Shown here piece by piece: positions 1-6,500 of a DNA stretch of 8,230 bases (the first letter of the stretch is position 1; every line of letters starts with the position of its first letter). Under the pieces are notes generated by a model. That model was not told where the DNA came from. It saw only the letters and a list, made by a program, of their open reading frames with translations, and searched no databases. This DNA is from Prolixibacteraceae bacterium. Its GTDB lineage: Bacteria; Bacteroidota; Bacteroidia; Bacteroidales; Prolixibacteraceae. The position numbers were made by a program, and so were the translations under genes. The stretch spans positions 1-8,230 of the forward strand of contig DMFR01000375.1 in NCBI GenBank assembly GCA_003450125.1. Reading direction: 5' to 3'.

Positions 1-91
1 GATATCCAGTTCTTAATTATTGAATTTATATTGTCGAAAAAATATTAGAATAACAAAAATAATTTTGCAACACCTAAAAACCAATAACCTT

Positions 92-2218
92 ATGAACCAT
101 CGTCATTCCTTTCTGAAAGAAATGAGAAGTATACTCTTTAGAATTTTTTCAGCCTATTTATTAATCGTTTCTCTGTGCCAACCAACTGCCACGGCTGATA
201 ATGTTTTCATGAGCGGAGCTACCATAAGGATTAATCCCGGCACTTTTGTAACTACCTTCCAAGATGTGTTGGTTGAAAACGGTGGTATGCTGACCATTGA
301 CGGCTCGCTGATCCTGAAGTATAATTTCACCAACCAAAATCCAGTTGCTGATCTTGGCAAGGGGACTATTGTGTTTTCAGGGACGTCGCCTCAAAGTATA
401 GTTGGACAAAATATCCTCGGGAAACTGGTGGTCAATAATCCGGCAGGCCTGGACTTACTGGGAAATACGGTGCTTTACAACGAATTGGGTCTTTTGAATG
501 GAACGATCAGGTTGGGAGCCAACAACCTTACCCTTGGCAACCAATCTACAATATCAGGTAATCCTTCGGCTTCAGCAATGGTGGTGGCCACTGGATCAGG
601 TGAATTACGGAAGAGTTTTTCAGGAACCGGAAGTTTTACTTTTCCGGTAGGAGATGAATCGGGAAAAGCAGAATTCACACCTGTTACAGTCAGCTTTACT
701 ACAGGTAATTTTGCTACTGAAAACTATGCCGGAGTTACCTTGAAGCCAACTGGTTACCCCGGATACTCAGGCAATAGCCTGAACAGAACCTGGTCGCTTA
801 CGCAATCCGGAATTTCGGGATTCAAGGTTGATGCTCTTTTCCAATATGCAGCCGGTGACAATACCGGGAATGAAAATGAACTCTATTGTACGCAGGTTGA
901 ACCCGATCAATTGGTTTCCTACAACCCTTCCAACGTGGGCCTTCATCAGCTTTCGGCCAGTGGATTGGGCTCATTCGGGACTTTCACAGGCATTACCAGG
1001 ATCAAAACGGATATCACACTCGAAGCAGGATGGAACCTCTTTTCCTCTTATGTAACGCCCGTTGACCAGGATTTAAAAGACGACTTTCAATCGGTGATCA
1101 ACAAGGGAACACTGAAAAAAGTAATGGACGAAAATAGTAAGACCATCGAAAATGCAGGCACTTTTGGAGGATGGAAAAACAATATCGGCAAGCTGACATC
1201 CTACGAGGGATACAAGGTCAATGTAACGGCTGCTTCTACCCTATCGTTGGAAGGCCTTCCCGTTCGATTGCCTATTGGCATCATTCTGAACAAGGGTTGG
1301 AACATTATCTCCTACCCCACTGCAAGTGCACAGGATGCAAAAGTGCTGTTGCAAACCTGTATCGATGAAGGAAGACTCAACAAGGTCATGGATGAATCGG
1401 GCAAGACCCTTGAAAACTTTGGCGCTTTTGGCGGGTGGAAAAACAGTATCGGCAACTTCACGCCAAGCCACGGATACAAAGTGAATGTGACTGAAAATTG
1501 CGTTTTAACGATACCAGAAAAGGGGACTTATTCTGCTGTTGTGGTGCCTGAGGTTCTGCCCGGGACATATTTCAAACCCATTTTTGTTGGCAATGGCACC
1601 GATCACATGAACATTCACCTGGTCAACCTGCAATCTTCAGGGTTAAGGCCAGGAGACGAAATAGGAGTGTTTGATGGGGAATACTGCGTTGGTTCTGTAA
1701 CGGTGGGATCGGAACAAATCACGGGGGGTTGGGTGAGTATCGCCGCCTCCAGCAATGACGAACTGAATGAAATACCGGATGGGTTCACCACCGGGCATCC
1801 GGTATCGCTTCAATTGGTGCGCGAAGGACAAACCTTCCTGGTGAATGCTGCAATAGTAAGCGGAAGTGAAACCTTTGAAAAGAACGGATCAATGTTCGCA
1901 CAGGTAAACAGCCTTGTGCTGACGGACATCCAGAGCAACGAAGAGATGGCTCAGTTTAAATGTTTCCCCAATCCATTTACACAAGAAATGACCATCGAGG
2001 TACAGAATCCTGAAAAGGCTGAAATCACGGAAGAAATATGCAACCTTTCAGGACAGCACATCAAAAGCCTGTTCAAAGGGATCAACAACGGAAGCCTGGT
2101 TTTAAAATGGAACGGTCAGAACGAATCAGGCCAGCCGGTTGCACCGGGCGTGTATCTGTGCAAGGTCAACGGGCAGACAAAACAGGTGATTTATCAAGGG
2201 AACAAAGGGGAACACTAA
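92..2218 (+). CDS. Secreted T9SS cargo protein with duplicated 89-aa modules and type A sorting domain
   Basis: A predicted exported protein of about 708 residues, sent through the Sec system and then the type IX secretion system to the cell surface or medium. ATG at 92 is chosen; ATG at 122 is equally plausible and gives a tighter signal peptide (hydrophobic AYLLIVSLC, cleavage probably after ATA). An upstream TTG frame lacks signal-peptide character. Residues about 40-300 are Gly/Asn/Thr-rich beta-type sequence with a FPVGDESG segment, common in Bacteroidota surface proteins. Two homologous modules follow (about 308-396 and 397-476), each with GWN near the start and KVMDE..KT.EN..FGGWKN.IG. 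Residues about 493-605 form a module with GDEIGVFDGEYCVGSV. The C-terminus (622 onward) starts FKCFPNPF and has APGVYLCKV, typical of T9SS type A sorting domains. No catalytic motif is visible, so adhesion or a structural role is only a guess. The last codons and stop lie in an intergenic repeat. Confidence 0.88.
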   Translation: MNHRHSFLKEMRSILFRIFSAYLLIVSLCQPTATADNVFMSGATIRINPGTFVTTFQDVLVENGGMLTIDGSLILKYNFTNQNPVADLGKGTIVFSGTSPQSIVGQNILGKLVVNNPAGLDLLGNTVLYNELGLLNGTIRLGANNLTLGNQSTISGNPSASAMVVATGSGELRKSFSGTGSFTFPVGDESGKAEFTPVTVSFTTGNFATENYAGVTLKPTGYPGYSGNSLNRTWSLTQSGISGFKVDALFQYAAGDNTGNENELYCTQVEPDQLVSYNPSNVGLHQLSASGLGSFGTFTGITRIKTDITLEAGWNLFSSYVTPVDQDLKDDFQSVINKGTLKKVMDENSKTIENAGTFGGWKNNIGKLTSYEGYKVNVTAASTLSLEGLPVRLPIGIILNKGWNIISYPTASAQDAKVLLQTCIDEGRLNKVMDESGKTLENFGAFGGWKNSIGNFTPSHGYKVNVTENCVLTIPEKGTYSAVVVPEVLPGTYFKPIFVGNGTDHMNIHLVNLQSSGLRPGDEIGVFDGEYCVGSVTVGSEQITGGWVSIAASSNDELNEIPDGFTTGHPVSLQLVREGQTFLVNAAIVSGSETFEKNGSMFAQVNSLVLTDIQSNEEMAQFKCFPNPFTQEMTIEVQNPEKAEITEEICNLSGQHIKSLFKGINNGSLVLKWNGQNESGQPVAPGVYLCKVNGQTKQVIYQGNKGEH
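1013..1519 (+). repeat. Tandem intragenic duplication (2 x 89 codons)
   Basis: Two consecutive protein modules are offset by exactly 267 bp. Copy 1 starts at 1013 (ITLEAGWNLFSSY) and copy 2 at 1280 (IILNKGWNIISYP). Both contain KVMDE, then KT.EN, then FGGWKN.IG and end in a GYKVNVT segment. The DNA has diverged more than the protein motifs, so this is an old in-frame duplication kept under selection rather than a recent one. Confidence 0.9.
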
Positions 2219-2405
2219 TTTTTAAAAAAGGGAACACTGATATAATTTTAAAGAAAAAAAAGGGAACACTGATCTGACTAATGGGACGGATTTACACTGA
2301 TCTTTAAATTTCGTGTAATTCTCTTCAATTCGTGTAATTTGTATTTTAAAAGAATCAGTGTAAATCTGTAACATCAGTCAGATCAGTGTTCCTTTTTCTT
2401 TTTAA
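2205..2405. repeat. Intergenic palindromic element 1 (39-nt arms) with three direct copies of GGGAACACT
   Basis: This element fills the gap between the convergent T9SS and Crp/Fnr genes. The left arm 2263-2301 and right arm 2354-2392 have equal length and pair without gaps at about 35 of 39 positions. The outer 17 bp (GGAACACTGATCTGACT, 2263-2279 with 2376-2392) and inner 13 bp (GATTTACACTGAT, 2289-2301 with 2354-2366) are perfect. The 52-nt loop holds two copies of TTCGTGTAATT about 19 bp apart. To the left, GGGAACACT occurs three times in the same orientation (2208, 2230, 2262), each preceded by an A/G-rich run. The pairing extends further through an A-rich left flank and a T-rich right flank. 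It could act as a bidirectional terminator, but its size exceeds a simple intrinsic terminator. Confidence 0.9.
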
Positions 2406-2425
2406 TATATCCGTGTTCTATTTAT

Positions 2426-3103
2426 TTAACCGCCTTTCAGCAATTGATTCATCCGGTCCTTATCCAGAATTCTGATCGAACGTCTTTGGGTTTCAATGAG
2501 CCCTTCCTGGACCATTTCCCCCAATGCGCGGGCAAGGGAGGGTCGGGCAACACCAAACATTTCAGCCAGCTGTTCCTGTGATTGTTGCAGTTCGATGGTA
2601 AGCAGCCGGTCTCCCGCCTTTTCCAACAGAAAATGGGCCATCTTTTGCCTGATGGTTTTAAAAGACAAAAACTTCAGCTTCTCGGATAAAAACTGCGCTC
2701 TTGTTGAAATGGCATTCAGGTAATTATTCAGGATTAAAGAATTCAACTGAAGCATCTTTACAAATTCTTCCTTGTGAATCGAGATGATTTCAACTTGGTT
2801 GTTGGCTGAAACTGTTACCGGGAAACGATTTTCCTTGCCAAACAGGAATGCCGTAGCCAGTGGACGCGGCGCTTCGATGTCTTCAATCTTGATGGTCTTT
2901 CCTGAATAATCGGTCATTTCAGCTTTTACAATTCCTTTTTGAACGATTAATAATCGGTCGCAGATGTCACCTCCTGCCACAATCATGTCGTTCTTCTGGT
3001 AAGACTTTACCTGGTAATGGATCTGTCCGAAGAGATTGGAAAGTTCTTCTTCTAAGATACCCCTGAAAATAGGTGATTGCGAAATAAGATCAGTCTGAAC
3101 CAT
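2426..3103 (-). CDS. Crp/Fnr-family transcriptional regulator (HcpR-like)
   Basis: A DNA-binding regulator of 225 residues, the usual length for this family. Residues about 10-125 form a cyclic-nucleotide-binding-like beta-barrel (IVAGGDICDRLLIVQKGIVK, then FLFGKENRFPVTVSA). A dimerisation helix runs about 125-150. A Crp-type winged helix-turn-helix lies at about 175-202 (SQEQLAEMFGVARPSLARAL). The barrel lacks the Glu and Arg-Ser pattern that binds cAMP in E. coli CRP, and there is no N-terminal Fnr-type cysteine cluster. The effector is therefore probably something else, such as haem-bound NO or redox state as known for HcpR; this is inference. The frame stays open upstream to about 3361, but that part overlaps the divergent Fe-S gene antiparallel and has no family similarity, so ATG at 3103 is chosen. 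The divergent partner suggests local control of that gene. Confidence 0.9.
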   Translation of the reverse strand: MVQTDLISQSPIFRGILEEELSNLFGQIHYQVKSYQKNDMIVAGGDICDRLLIVQKGIVKAEMTDYSGKTIKIEDIEAPRPLATAFLFGKENRFPVTVSANNQVEIISIHKEEFVKMLQLNSLILNNYLNAISTRAQFLSEKLKFLSFKTIRQKMAHFLLEKAGDRLLTIELQQSQEQLAEMFGVARPSLARALGEMVQEGLIETQRRSIRILDKDRMNQLLKGG

Positions 3104-3114
3104 AAAAATGTCTA

Positions 3115-3134
3115 TTTGTAACCAATGATACAAA
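3115..3134. promoter_or_regulatory. Candidate operator TTTGTA-N8-TACAAA
   Basis: A 6-bp perfect inverted repeat with an 8-bp spacer lies between the -7 box and the start codon of the Crp/Fnr gene, overlapping that box. Its 20-bp size and dyad symmetry suit a Crp/Fnr dimer, and its place suits negative autoregulation. The match to any known Crp/Fnr or HcpR consensus is unproven. Confidence 0.35.
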
Positions 3135-3138
3135 ACTA
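3131..3138 (-). promoter_or_regulatory. Bacteroidetes -7 box for the Crp/Fnr gene
   Basis: On the minus strand this reads TAGTTTTG, a perfect match to the Bacteroidetes -7 consensus TAnnTTTG. It lies 27 bp before the ATG at 3103, leaving a short leader. No good TTTG -33 element is seen at the usual spacing, which fits a promoter that needs an activator. The box is one arm of a 9-bp inverted repeat whose other arm is the -7 box of the divergent gene. Confidence 0.6.
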
Positions 3139-3153
3139 TGACTTTATTACAAG

Positions 3154-3161
3154 TAGTTTTG
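3154..3161 (+). promoter_or_regulatory. Bacteroidetes -7 box for the Fe-S protein gene
   Basis: TAGTTTTG is a perfect TAnnTTTG match, 21 bp before the ATG at 3183. There is no clear TTTG -33 element near 3130. It mirrors the minus-strand box at 3131-3138, so the two promoters lie back to back with only 15 bp between boxes and cannot be occupied independently. Confidence 0.6.
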
Positions 3162-3182
3162 TTGCGGAAAAATACTAAAAAT

Positions 3183-4064
3183 ATGATACGGGAAATTGTA
3201 AACATTGACGAAGATAAATGCAACGGCTGCGGAATATGTGTTCCCAATTGCCACGAAGGCGCCTTACAGATTATTGATGGGAAAGCACGACTGATCAGCG
3301 AATTGATGTGCGACGGTTTGGGTGCCTGCCTTGGCCATTGCCCTGAAGGCGCCATAACCATTGAAAAGCGTGAAGCCGATGAATACGATGAAGTCGTGGT
3401 CGTTCAGCAGATTATCCCCAAAGGAAAGAACACCATGGTTGCCCATTTGAAACACCTCAAGGAACATGGTGAATTTGTTTTCCTGAAACAGGCGGTGGGC
3501 TATCTGAAAATGCATGCAAGTGAAATTCCATTCAATGTGGATACCGTATTTTCTGAGGTTCATGCTGTAAAAGTTGACGCTTCTGCTGGAAATGCCCAAG
3601 GCGGGTGTCCTGGCTCACAGGCAGTGAGTTTTGAGCCCCAAAACCTTCGTTTTGCAGCAGTAAGCGCTTCAACTGATACACCATCTGCTTTACGTCAGTG
3701 GCCTGTTCAAATGCACCTGATCAATCCTGCCGGGGCTACTTTCCAGGGAACTGACCTTCTATTGGCAGCCGATTGTGTGGCTTTTAGCCTGGGGAATTTC
3801 CATTCAAAACATTTAGCAGGAAAATCATTGGTCATTGCCTGTCCTAAACTTGATCAGGGAAAAGAAATTTACGTAGAAAAAATCCGTCGATTGATAGATG
3901 AAGCCCGTGTGAACACTATCACTATCATGATGATGGAAGTTCCCTGCTGTGGAGGTTTGTCTCAACTGGTAAGGGTAGCCGCCTCCCAGGCTTCTCGTAA
4001 AGTTCCGGTGAAAGAAATCATCGTCAGCATAAAAGGTGAAATCCTTTCAGAAGATTGGGTCTGA
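3183..4064 (+). CDS. 4Fe-4S ferredoxin-like protein with Cys-rich C-terminal domain
   Basis: A cytoplasmic iron-sulfur protein of 293 residues. The N-terminal ferredoxin domain has a full C-x2-C-x2-C-x3-C motif at C13, C16, C19 and C23. The second motif is incomplete: C43-x5-C49-x3-C53-P (CDGLGACLGHCPEGA), with no cysteine at the second position. That form recurs in this protein family, so it is probably genuine and may hold an altered second cluster. After a linker the C-terminal domain (from about residue 135) carries GGCPGS, IACPKLD and VPCCGGL, further cysteines that may bind metal or be redox active. The family is known in anaerobes beside Crp/Fnr (HcpR-type) regulators and hybrid-cluster proteins; its reaction is not established. 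ATG at 3183 is chosen because the earlier frame (from 3138) runs through the promoter box. No Shine-Dalgarno is visible; the leader is A-rich. Confidence 0.88.
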   Translation: MIREIVNIDEDKCNGCGICVPNCHEGALQIIDGKARLISELMCDGLGACLGHCPEGAITIEKREADEYDEVVVVQQIIPKGKNTMVAHLKHLKEHGEFVFLKQAVGYLKMHASEIPFNVDTVFSEVHAVKVDASAGNAQGGCPGSQAVSFEPQNLRFAAVSASTDTPSALRQWPVQMHLINPAGATFQGTDLLLAADCVAFSLGNFHSKHLAGKSLVIACPKLDQGKEIYVEKIRRLIDEARVNTITIMMMEVPCCGGLSQLVRVAASQASRKVPVKEIIVSIKGEILSEDWV

Positions 4065-4076
4065 TCAAAAGAATTA

Positions 4077-4195
4077 GAACACAGATAACACAGATATAAC
4101 GGATATTTACTGATTTCTGAATATATTCTTTAGAGATTAATTCACATTCAATTTTAATCAGTGTTTACCCGTTCCATCTGTGTCATCAGTGTTCC
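4077..4195. repeat. Intergenic palindromic element 2 (39-nt arms)
   Basis: This element fills the gap between the convergent Fe-S and VWA genes. Left arm 4077-4115 and right arm 4156-4194 are equal in length and pair without gaps at about 31 of 39 positions. The outer 19 nt match at 17 positions and the inner ACTGATT/AATCAGT is perfect. The loop is 40 nt and AT-rich. Read from the right, the arm begins GGAACACTGAT exactly like element 1 and matches it at about 30 of 39 positions, so the two elements are homologous. It may also serve as a bidirectional terminator. Confidence 0.88.
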
Positions 4196-4216
4196 AATTA
4201 ATTGCTTTTACCTCTA

Positions 4217-4795
4217 TTAGCTGTTTATCATATCCTTTATTTTAAACATGATCTCGTTTTCCATGACCTCAAATCCTTTCTGATCCATTGACATATTAAT
4301 CACTACTTTATCTGAAAGATTAAGTTTATTCTGGTAGAATTGACGGTCTTCATAACGGCAAAAGAAACGGATACTCCATCCCATTTTTTCAGCTGCACTT
4401 ATCTTTAAGTTGATATCTCCAGCCGTATAATGCTTGGAGGCATTCTCTAGTCCGTCGGTAAAAATGGCAAAGAATACCTTATCCTCAGATGAAGTCAGTT
4501 CTGTGATTTTTACAAACGCACTTCCAATGGCGTCAAACAAGGCAGTGAATGAATTGGGATGGTAATCCTCATCGGTCAACTTCTTTACCTGATCGACTCC
4601 TTGGTCAATGAACTTAAAGTCAACCGTATCATTGAAGGTGCACAAGGTCAGTCTGATTTCAGCATCGGGTTCATTTTTTTTCAGCTTGAGGATCATGTCT
4701 ACCTGCTCGTTGAAACTCGAGATAACCTCTTTCTTTAAATCGGCCATAGAACCACTTTGATCAAGAATCAGCACATAGTGAATAGTGTTTTTCAT
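4217..4795 (-). CDS. Stand-alone cytosolic von Willebrand factor A (VWA) domain protein
   Basis: A 192-residue protein that is essentially a single VWA domain. The metal-ion-dependent adhesion site (MIDAS) is intact: D12-x-S14-x-S16 (DQSGSM), T84 (SFTALFDAIG) and D114 (FTDGLEN). It should bind a divalent metal and use it to contact a partner protein. There is no signal peptide, membrane segment or extra domain, so it acts in the cytoplasm, as do the TerY-like and phage-type VWA proteins it resembles. ATG at 4795 is chosen because the domain starts at once (MKNTIHYVLILDQSGSM); a frame start at 4840 adds 15 unconvincing residues. No AAA+ MoxR ATPase, kinase or phosphatase gene, the common VWA partners, lies in the window. 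It is divergent from the sigma-factor gene, the only neighbour that might share regulation. The partner is unknown. Confidence 0.88.
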   Translation of the reverse strand: MKNTIHYVLILDQSGSMADLKKEVISSFNEQVDMILKLKKNEPDAEIRLTLCTFNDTVDFKFIDQGVDQVKKLTDEDYHPNSFTALFDAIGSAFVKITELTSSEDKVFFAIFTDGLENASKHYTAGDINLKISAAEKMGWSIRFFCRYEDRQFYQNKLNLSDKVVINMSMDQKGFEVMENEIMFKIKDMINS

Positions 4796-4867
4796 CGCGT
4801 AATTTTTAAATGTTATACCCTTAATGTCAAAATACATCAAATGTCACCCTTCCAATGAATATTTTTT

Positions 4868-5005
4868 CACCACAGATTACTCAGATCACCACAGATTAAT
4901 AAAATCGACATCCTCCTGTGATATTATGTTGATTAATTCTTCTTGTTAATCCTTTTTTTTTGTGTACGGAAATTCGTGTAATTCGTTTAAATTCGTGTAA
5001 TTTGT
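4868..5005. repeat. Degenerate repeat element 3 upstream of the sigma-factor gene
   Basis: CACCACAGATTA occurs twice as a direct repeat (4868-4879, 4887-4898; 19-bp period). A stem AATCGACAT/ATGTTGATT (4903-4911 with 4926-4934, 8 of 9) follows. Two copies of AATTCGTGTAATT (from 4971 and 4990, again a 19-bp period) come next. The last copy extends to AATTCGTGTAATTTGT (4990-5005), which is also present in the loop of element 1 (2327-2342). The long outer palindrome of elements 1 and 2 is not intact here. The element ends five bases before the sigma-factor ATG, so it forms that gene's 5' leader. Confidence 0.75.
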
Positions 5006-5010
5006 TTCTT

Positions 5011-5889
5011 ATGAACTTCGAGGATCACAAATGGAATCAAGCAGAATTGGATTTTAACCATTGGCTCACGGGAACCAAAGTGGAAAGCGCTCCTGACCGT
5101 ACCAATATTTTAAAGTCTGCTTATCTTGTTTTTCGGGAGAAGGAATCTGAAAGACTAAGGAACTTCTGCAACCATGCCTTTGAGGTTTTCAGGGACAAGG
5201 AGATCAGGACATTGGATGAGCCGATTCAATTTCCTCTGCGTATAAAATCGGACATTGTTTCTAATAGTCTTTCATTTGAAGAGCCGAAGTTTCGTATCAA
5301 CTACTTCATCAATGAAGACCCCGGTTACTGGAAAAGTAAAACAAAGGCAGAAAATGATGTCCTCATTCAAGGCATCCTTTCTGGTGAGCAATCCATCTTT
5401 GATGATTTATATGAAGTTGAATTTCCAAAGGTGGTTCGGTTGGTTACCAAAAACTCAGGAACCCTTGATGCTGCCAAAGATGTCTTTCAGGATGGATTGG
5501 TGATTCTGATGGAAAAGGTGTACCGCAAGGAACTTGACCTTACCTGTTCAGTAGGGACCTATCTGTATGCCGTGTGCAGGAATTTATGGCAAGAGCAACT
5601 TCGGAAAGATCAAAAAAGCACTTATTTCAATGATCCCTACAGCAACCTGGTAGCAGATATTACACCCATTGGTGAGGAAACGATCCCCGATGTATTTGAT
5701 TCGGTCAATAAGGCCATTGAAACCCTTGGCGATCCTTGCAAGCAATTGCTGGAATGTTTCTACTATGAGAACCTGAGCTGGGTTGAAATTGCCAGTTCTC
5801 TTGGGTACTCCAGTGCTGCCAGTGCCCGTAACCAAAAATACAAATGCCTTGAACGCATTCGGAGATCAGTAGGTGCTGAAGCAGAGTAG
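5011..5889 (+). CDS. Sigma-70 family (ECF-like) RNA polymerase sigma factor with long N-terminal extension
   Basis: A transcription initiation factor of 292 residues that directs RNA polymerase to its own promoter set. Sigma region 2 spans about 121-200 (start GILSGEQSIFDDLY; core AKDVFQDGLVILMEK; then SVGTYLYAVCRNLW). Region 4 spans about 232-288 (AIETLGDPCKQLLECFYYENLSW.EIA, then an HTH with SAASARNQKYKCLERIR). Regions 1.2 and 3 are absent, as in ECF sigma factors, which are usually 160-200 residues long. The first 120 residues (from MNFEDHKWNQAELDFNHW) are extra and match no domain I recognise; they are charged, with no membrane segment or signal peptide. ATG at 5011 is chosen; a GTG-type frame start near 4960 is encoded by repeat DNA. 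No Shine-Dalgarno is visible and repeat element 3 abuts the start codon. No anti-sigma or FecR/SusCD genes follow. Regulon unknown. Confidence 0.87.
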   Translation: MNFEDHKWNQAELDFNHWLTGTKVESAPDRTNILKSAYLVFREKESERLRNFCNHAFEVFRDKEIRTLDEPIQFPLRIKSDIVSNSLSFEEPKFRINYFINEDPGYWKSKTKAENDVLIQGILSGEQSIFDDLYEVEFPKVVRLVTKNSGTLDAAKDVFQDGLVILMEKVYRKELDLTCSVGTYLYAVCRNLWQEQLRKDQKSTYFNDPYSNLVADITPIGEETIPDVFDSVNKAIETLGDPCKQLLECFYYENLSWVEIASSLGYSSAASARNQKYKCLERIRRSVGAEAE

Positions 5890-5915
5890 GAGGAATCGAC
5901 CGGAACTAAATAATC

Positions 5916-5944
5916 CCCTCCAGCCTGCCAGCCAGGCCGGAGGG
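5916..5944. repeat. GC-rich REP-like hairpin after the sigma-factor gene
   Basis: A 12-bp stem with one mismatch (5916-5927 with 5933-5944) encloses the 5-nt loop CCAGC. It starts 26 bp after the sigma-factor stop codon. No T-run follows, so it is not a standard intrinsic terminator on the plus strand, but it could slow polymerase or protect the 3' end. The word GCCTGCCAGCCAGGC resembles GC-rich hairpins often scattered between genes in environmental genomes. Confidence 0.7.
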
Positions 5945-6287
5945 AATAGGAATTACCTTTGTAAGGCCACGATACATCGTAGCCTCGTATTCACAGTTTT
6001 TTTCAGTATGTCAAAGAACGTGATCTATAGAGTTAAACCTTTCTCTCCAAAAACTGAAGAGTAAGTTTAGGACAAAATGGAATCAATTACCTGTAACAAC
6101 CCAAAAGCTGCTTTCAAAGGGATTGTTCTAACCGTTGTCGGAAAACTCACCTGAATTGTTAATGGTTAATTGTTGAATTGTCAATACGAAGACTTTGGTT
6201 AAATTTTACCCGCTGGAAAATCCTTCCTAGTCCTTTTCTGAATTAAAGGTAGGTAAGTGTTCATGATTGCGAATACAATCGACCAAG

Positions 6288-6317
6288 TTTGACCTTATTT
6301 GACCTTATTTGATTTTG
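6288..6317. repeat. Short tandem repeat, 10-bp unit
   Basis: TTTGACCTTA occurs twice in tandem (6288-6307), followed by a third partial unit TTTGATTTTG. This is a small microsatellite-like run in non-coding DNA. Confidence 0.8.
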
Positions 6318-6320
6318 AAA

Positions 6321-6373
6321 GGAAAACTATTTTAATAGTCACAATGTGGAAGTGACATTGAAAATAGCTTTTC
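6321..6373. repeat. Imperfect hairpin
   Basis: Outer arms GGAAAACTATTTT (6321-6333) and AAAATAGCTTTTC (6361-6373) pair apart from one bulge. An inner perfect 6-bp stem is CAATGT/ACATTG (6342-6347 with 6355-6360). It could be a folded RNA or a relic of a mobile element end; no function can be assigned. Confidence 0.5.
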
Positions 6374-6421
6374 TCTACCAATGACATTCCGATCAAGGTT
6401 GTGGTAAACCATACTGACATT

Positions 6422-6487
6422 GCGCTACGCGGCTATTTATGGTTGCTTAATACTGTTTGACTGCTACCATATTGTCACCGATAGCGC
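6422..6487. repeat. Nested inverted repeats with symmetric internal loop
   Basis: GCGCTA (6422-6427) pairs with TAGCGC (6482-6487). Inside it, ATGGTTGC (6439-6446) pairs with GCTACCAT (6463-6470) at 7 of 8 positions. The unpaired segments between the two stems are nearly equal (11 nt each side), giving a regular two-stem structure with a 16-nt loop. Candidate folded element, strand unknown. Confidence 0.45.
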
Positions 6488-6500
6488 GGCTTTTCAAGTA

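Noticed and set aside
3104..3361. N-terminal extension of the Crp/Fnr frame by 86 residues
   Set aside because: It lies antisense to the Fe-S gene and through both promoter boxes, has no resemblance to the family, and the 225-residue form from 3103 has the normal length.
4868..4898. CRISPR-like direct repeats
   Set aside because: Only two 12-bp copies with a 7-bp gap; repeat and spacer lengths do not fit a CRISPR array and no cas gene is present.
4960..5010. Earlier start of the sigma-factor frame
   Set aside because: The 17 extra residues are encoded by the repeated ATTCGTGTAATT words and so are an accident of repeat DNA; ATG at 5011 is the better start.
5970..6020. Possible end of an insertion sequence (ATACATCGTAG and TCAGTATGTCAAAGAACG region)
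   Set aside because: The words feel familiar from Bacteroidota intergenic DNA, but no terminal inverted repeat pair, target duplication or transposase supports a call.
6009..6154. Two tiny reading frames (18 and 25 residues)
   Set aside because: Only one has a purine-rich site before its ATG, and neither shows recognisable protein sequence; length alone is not evidence.
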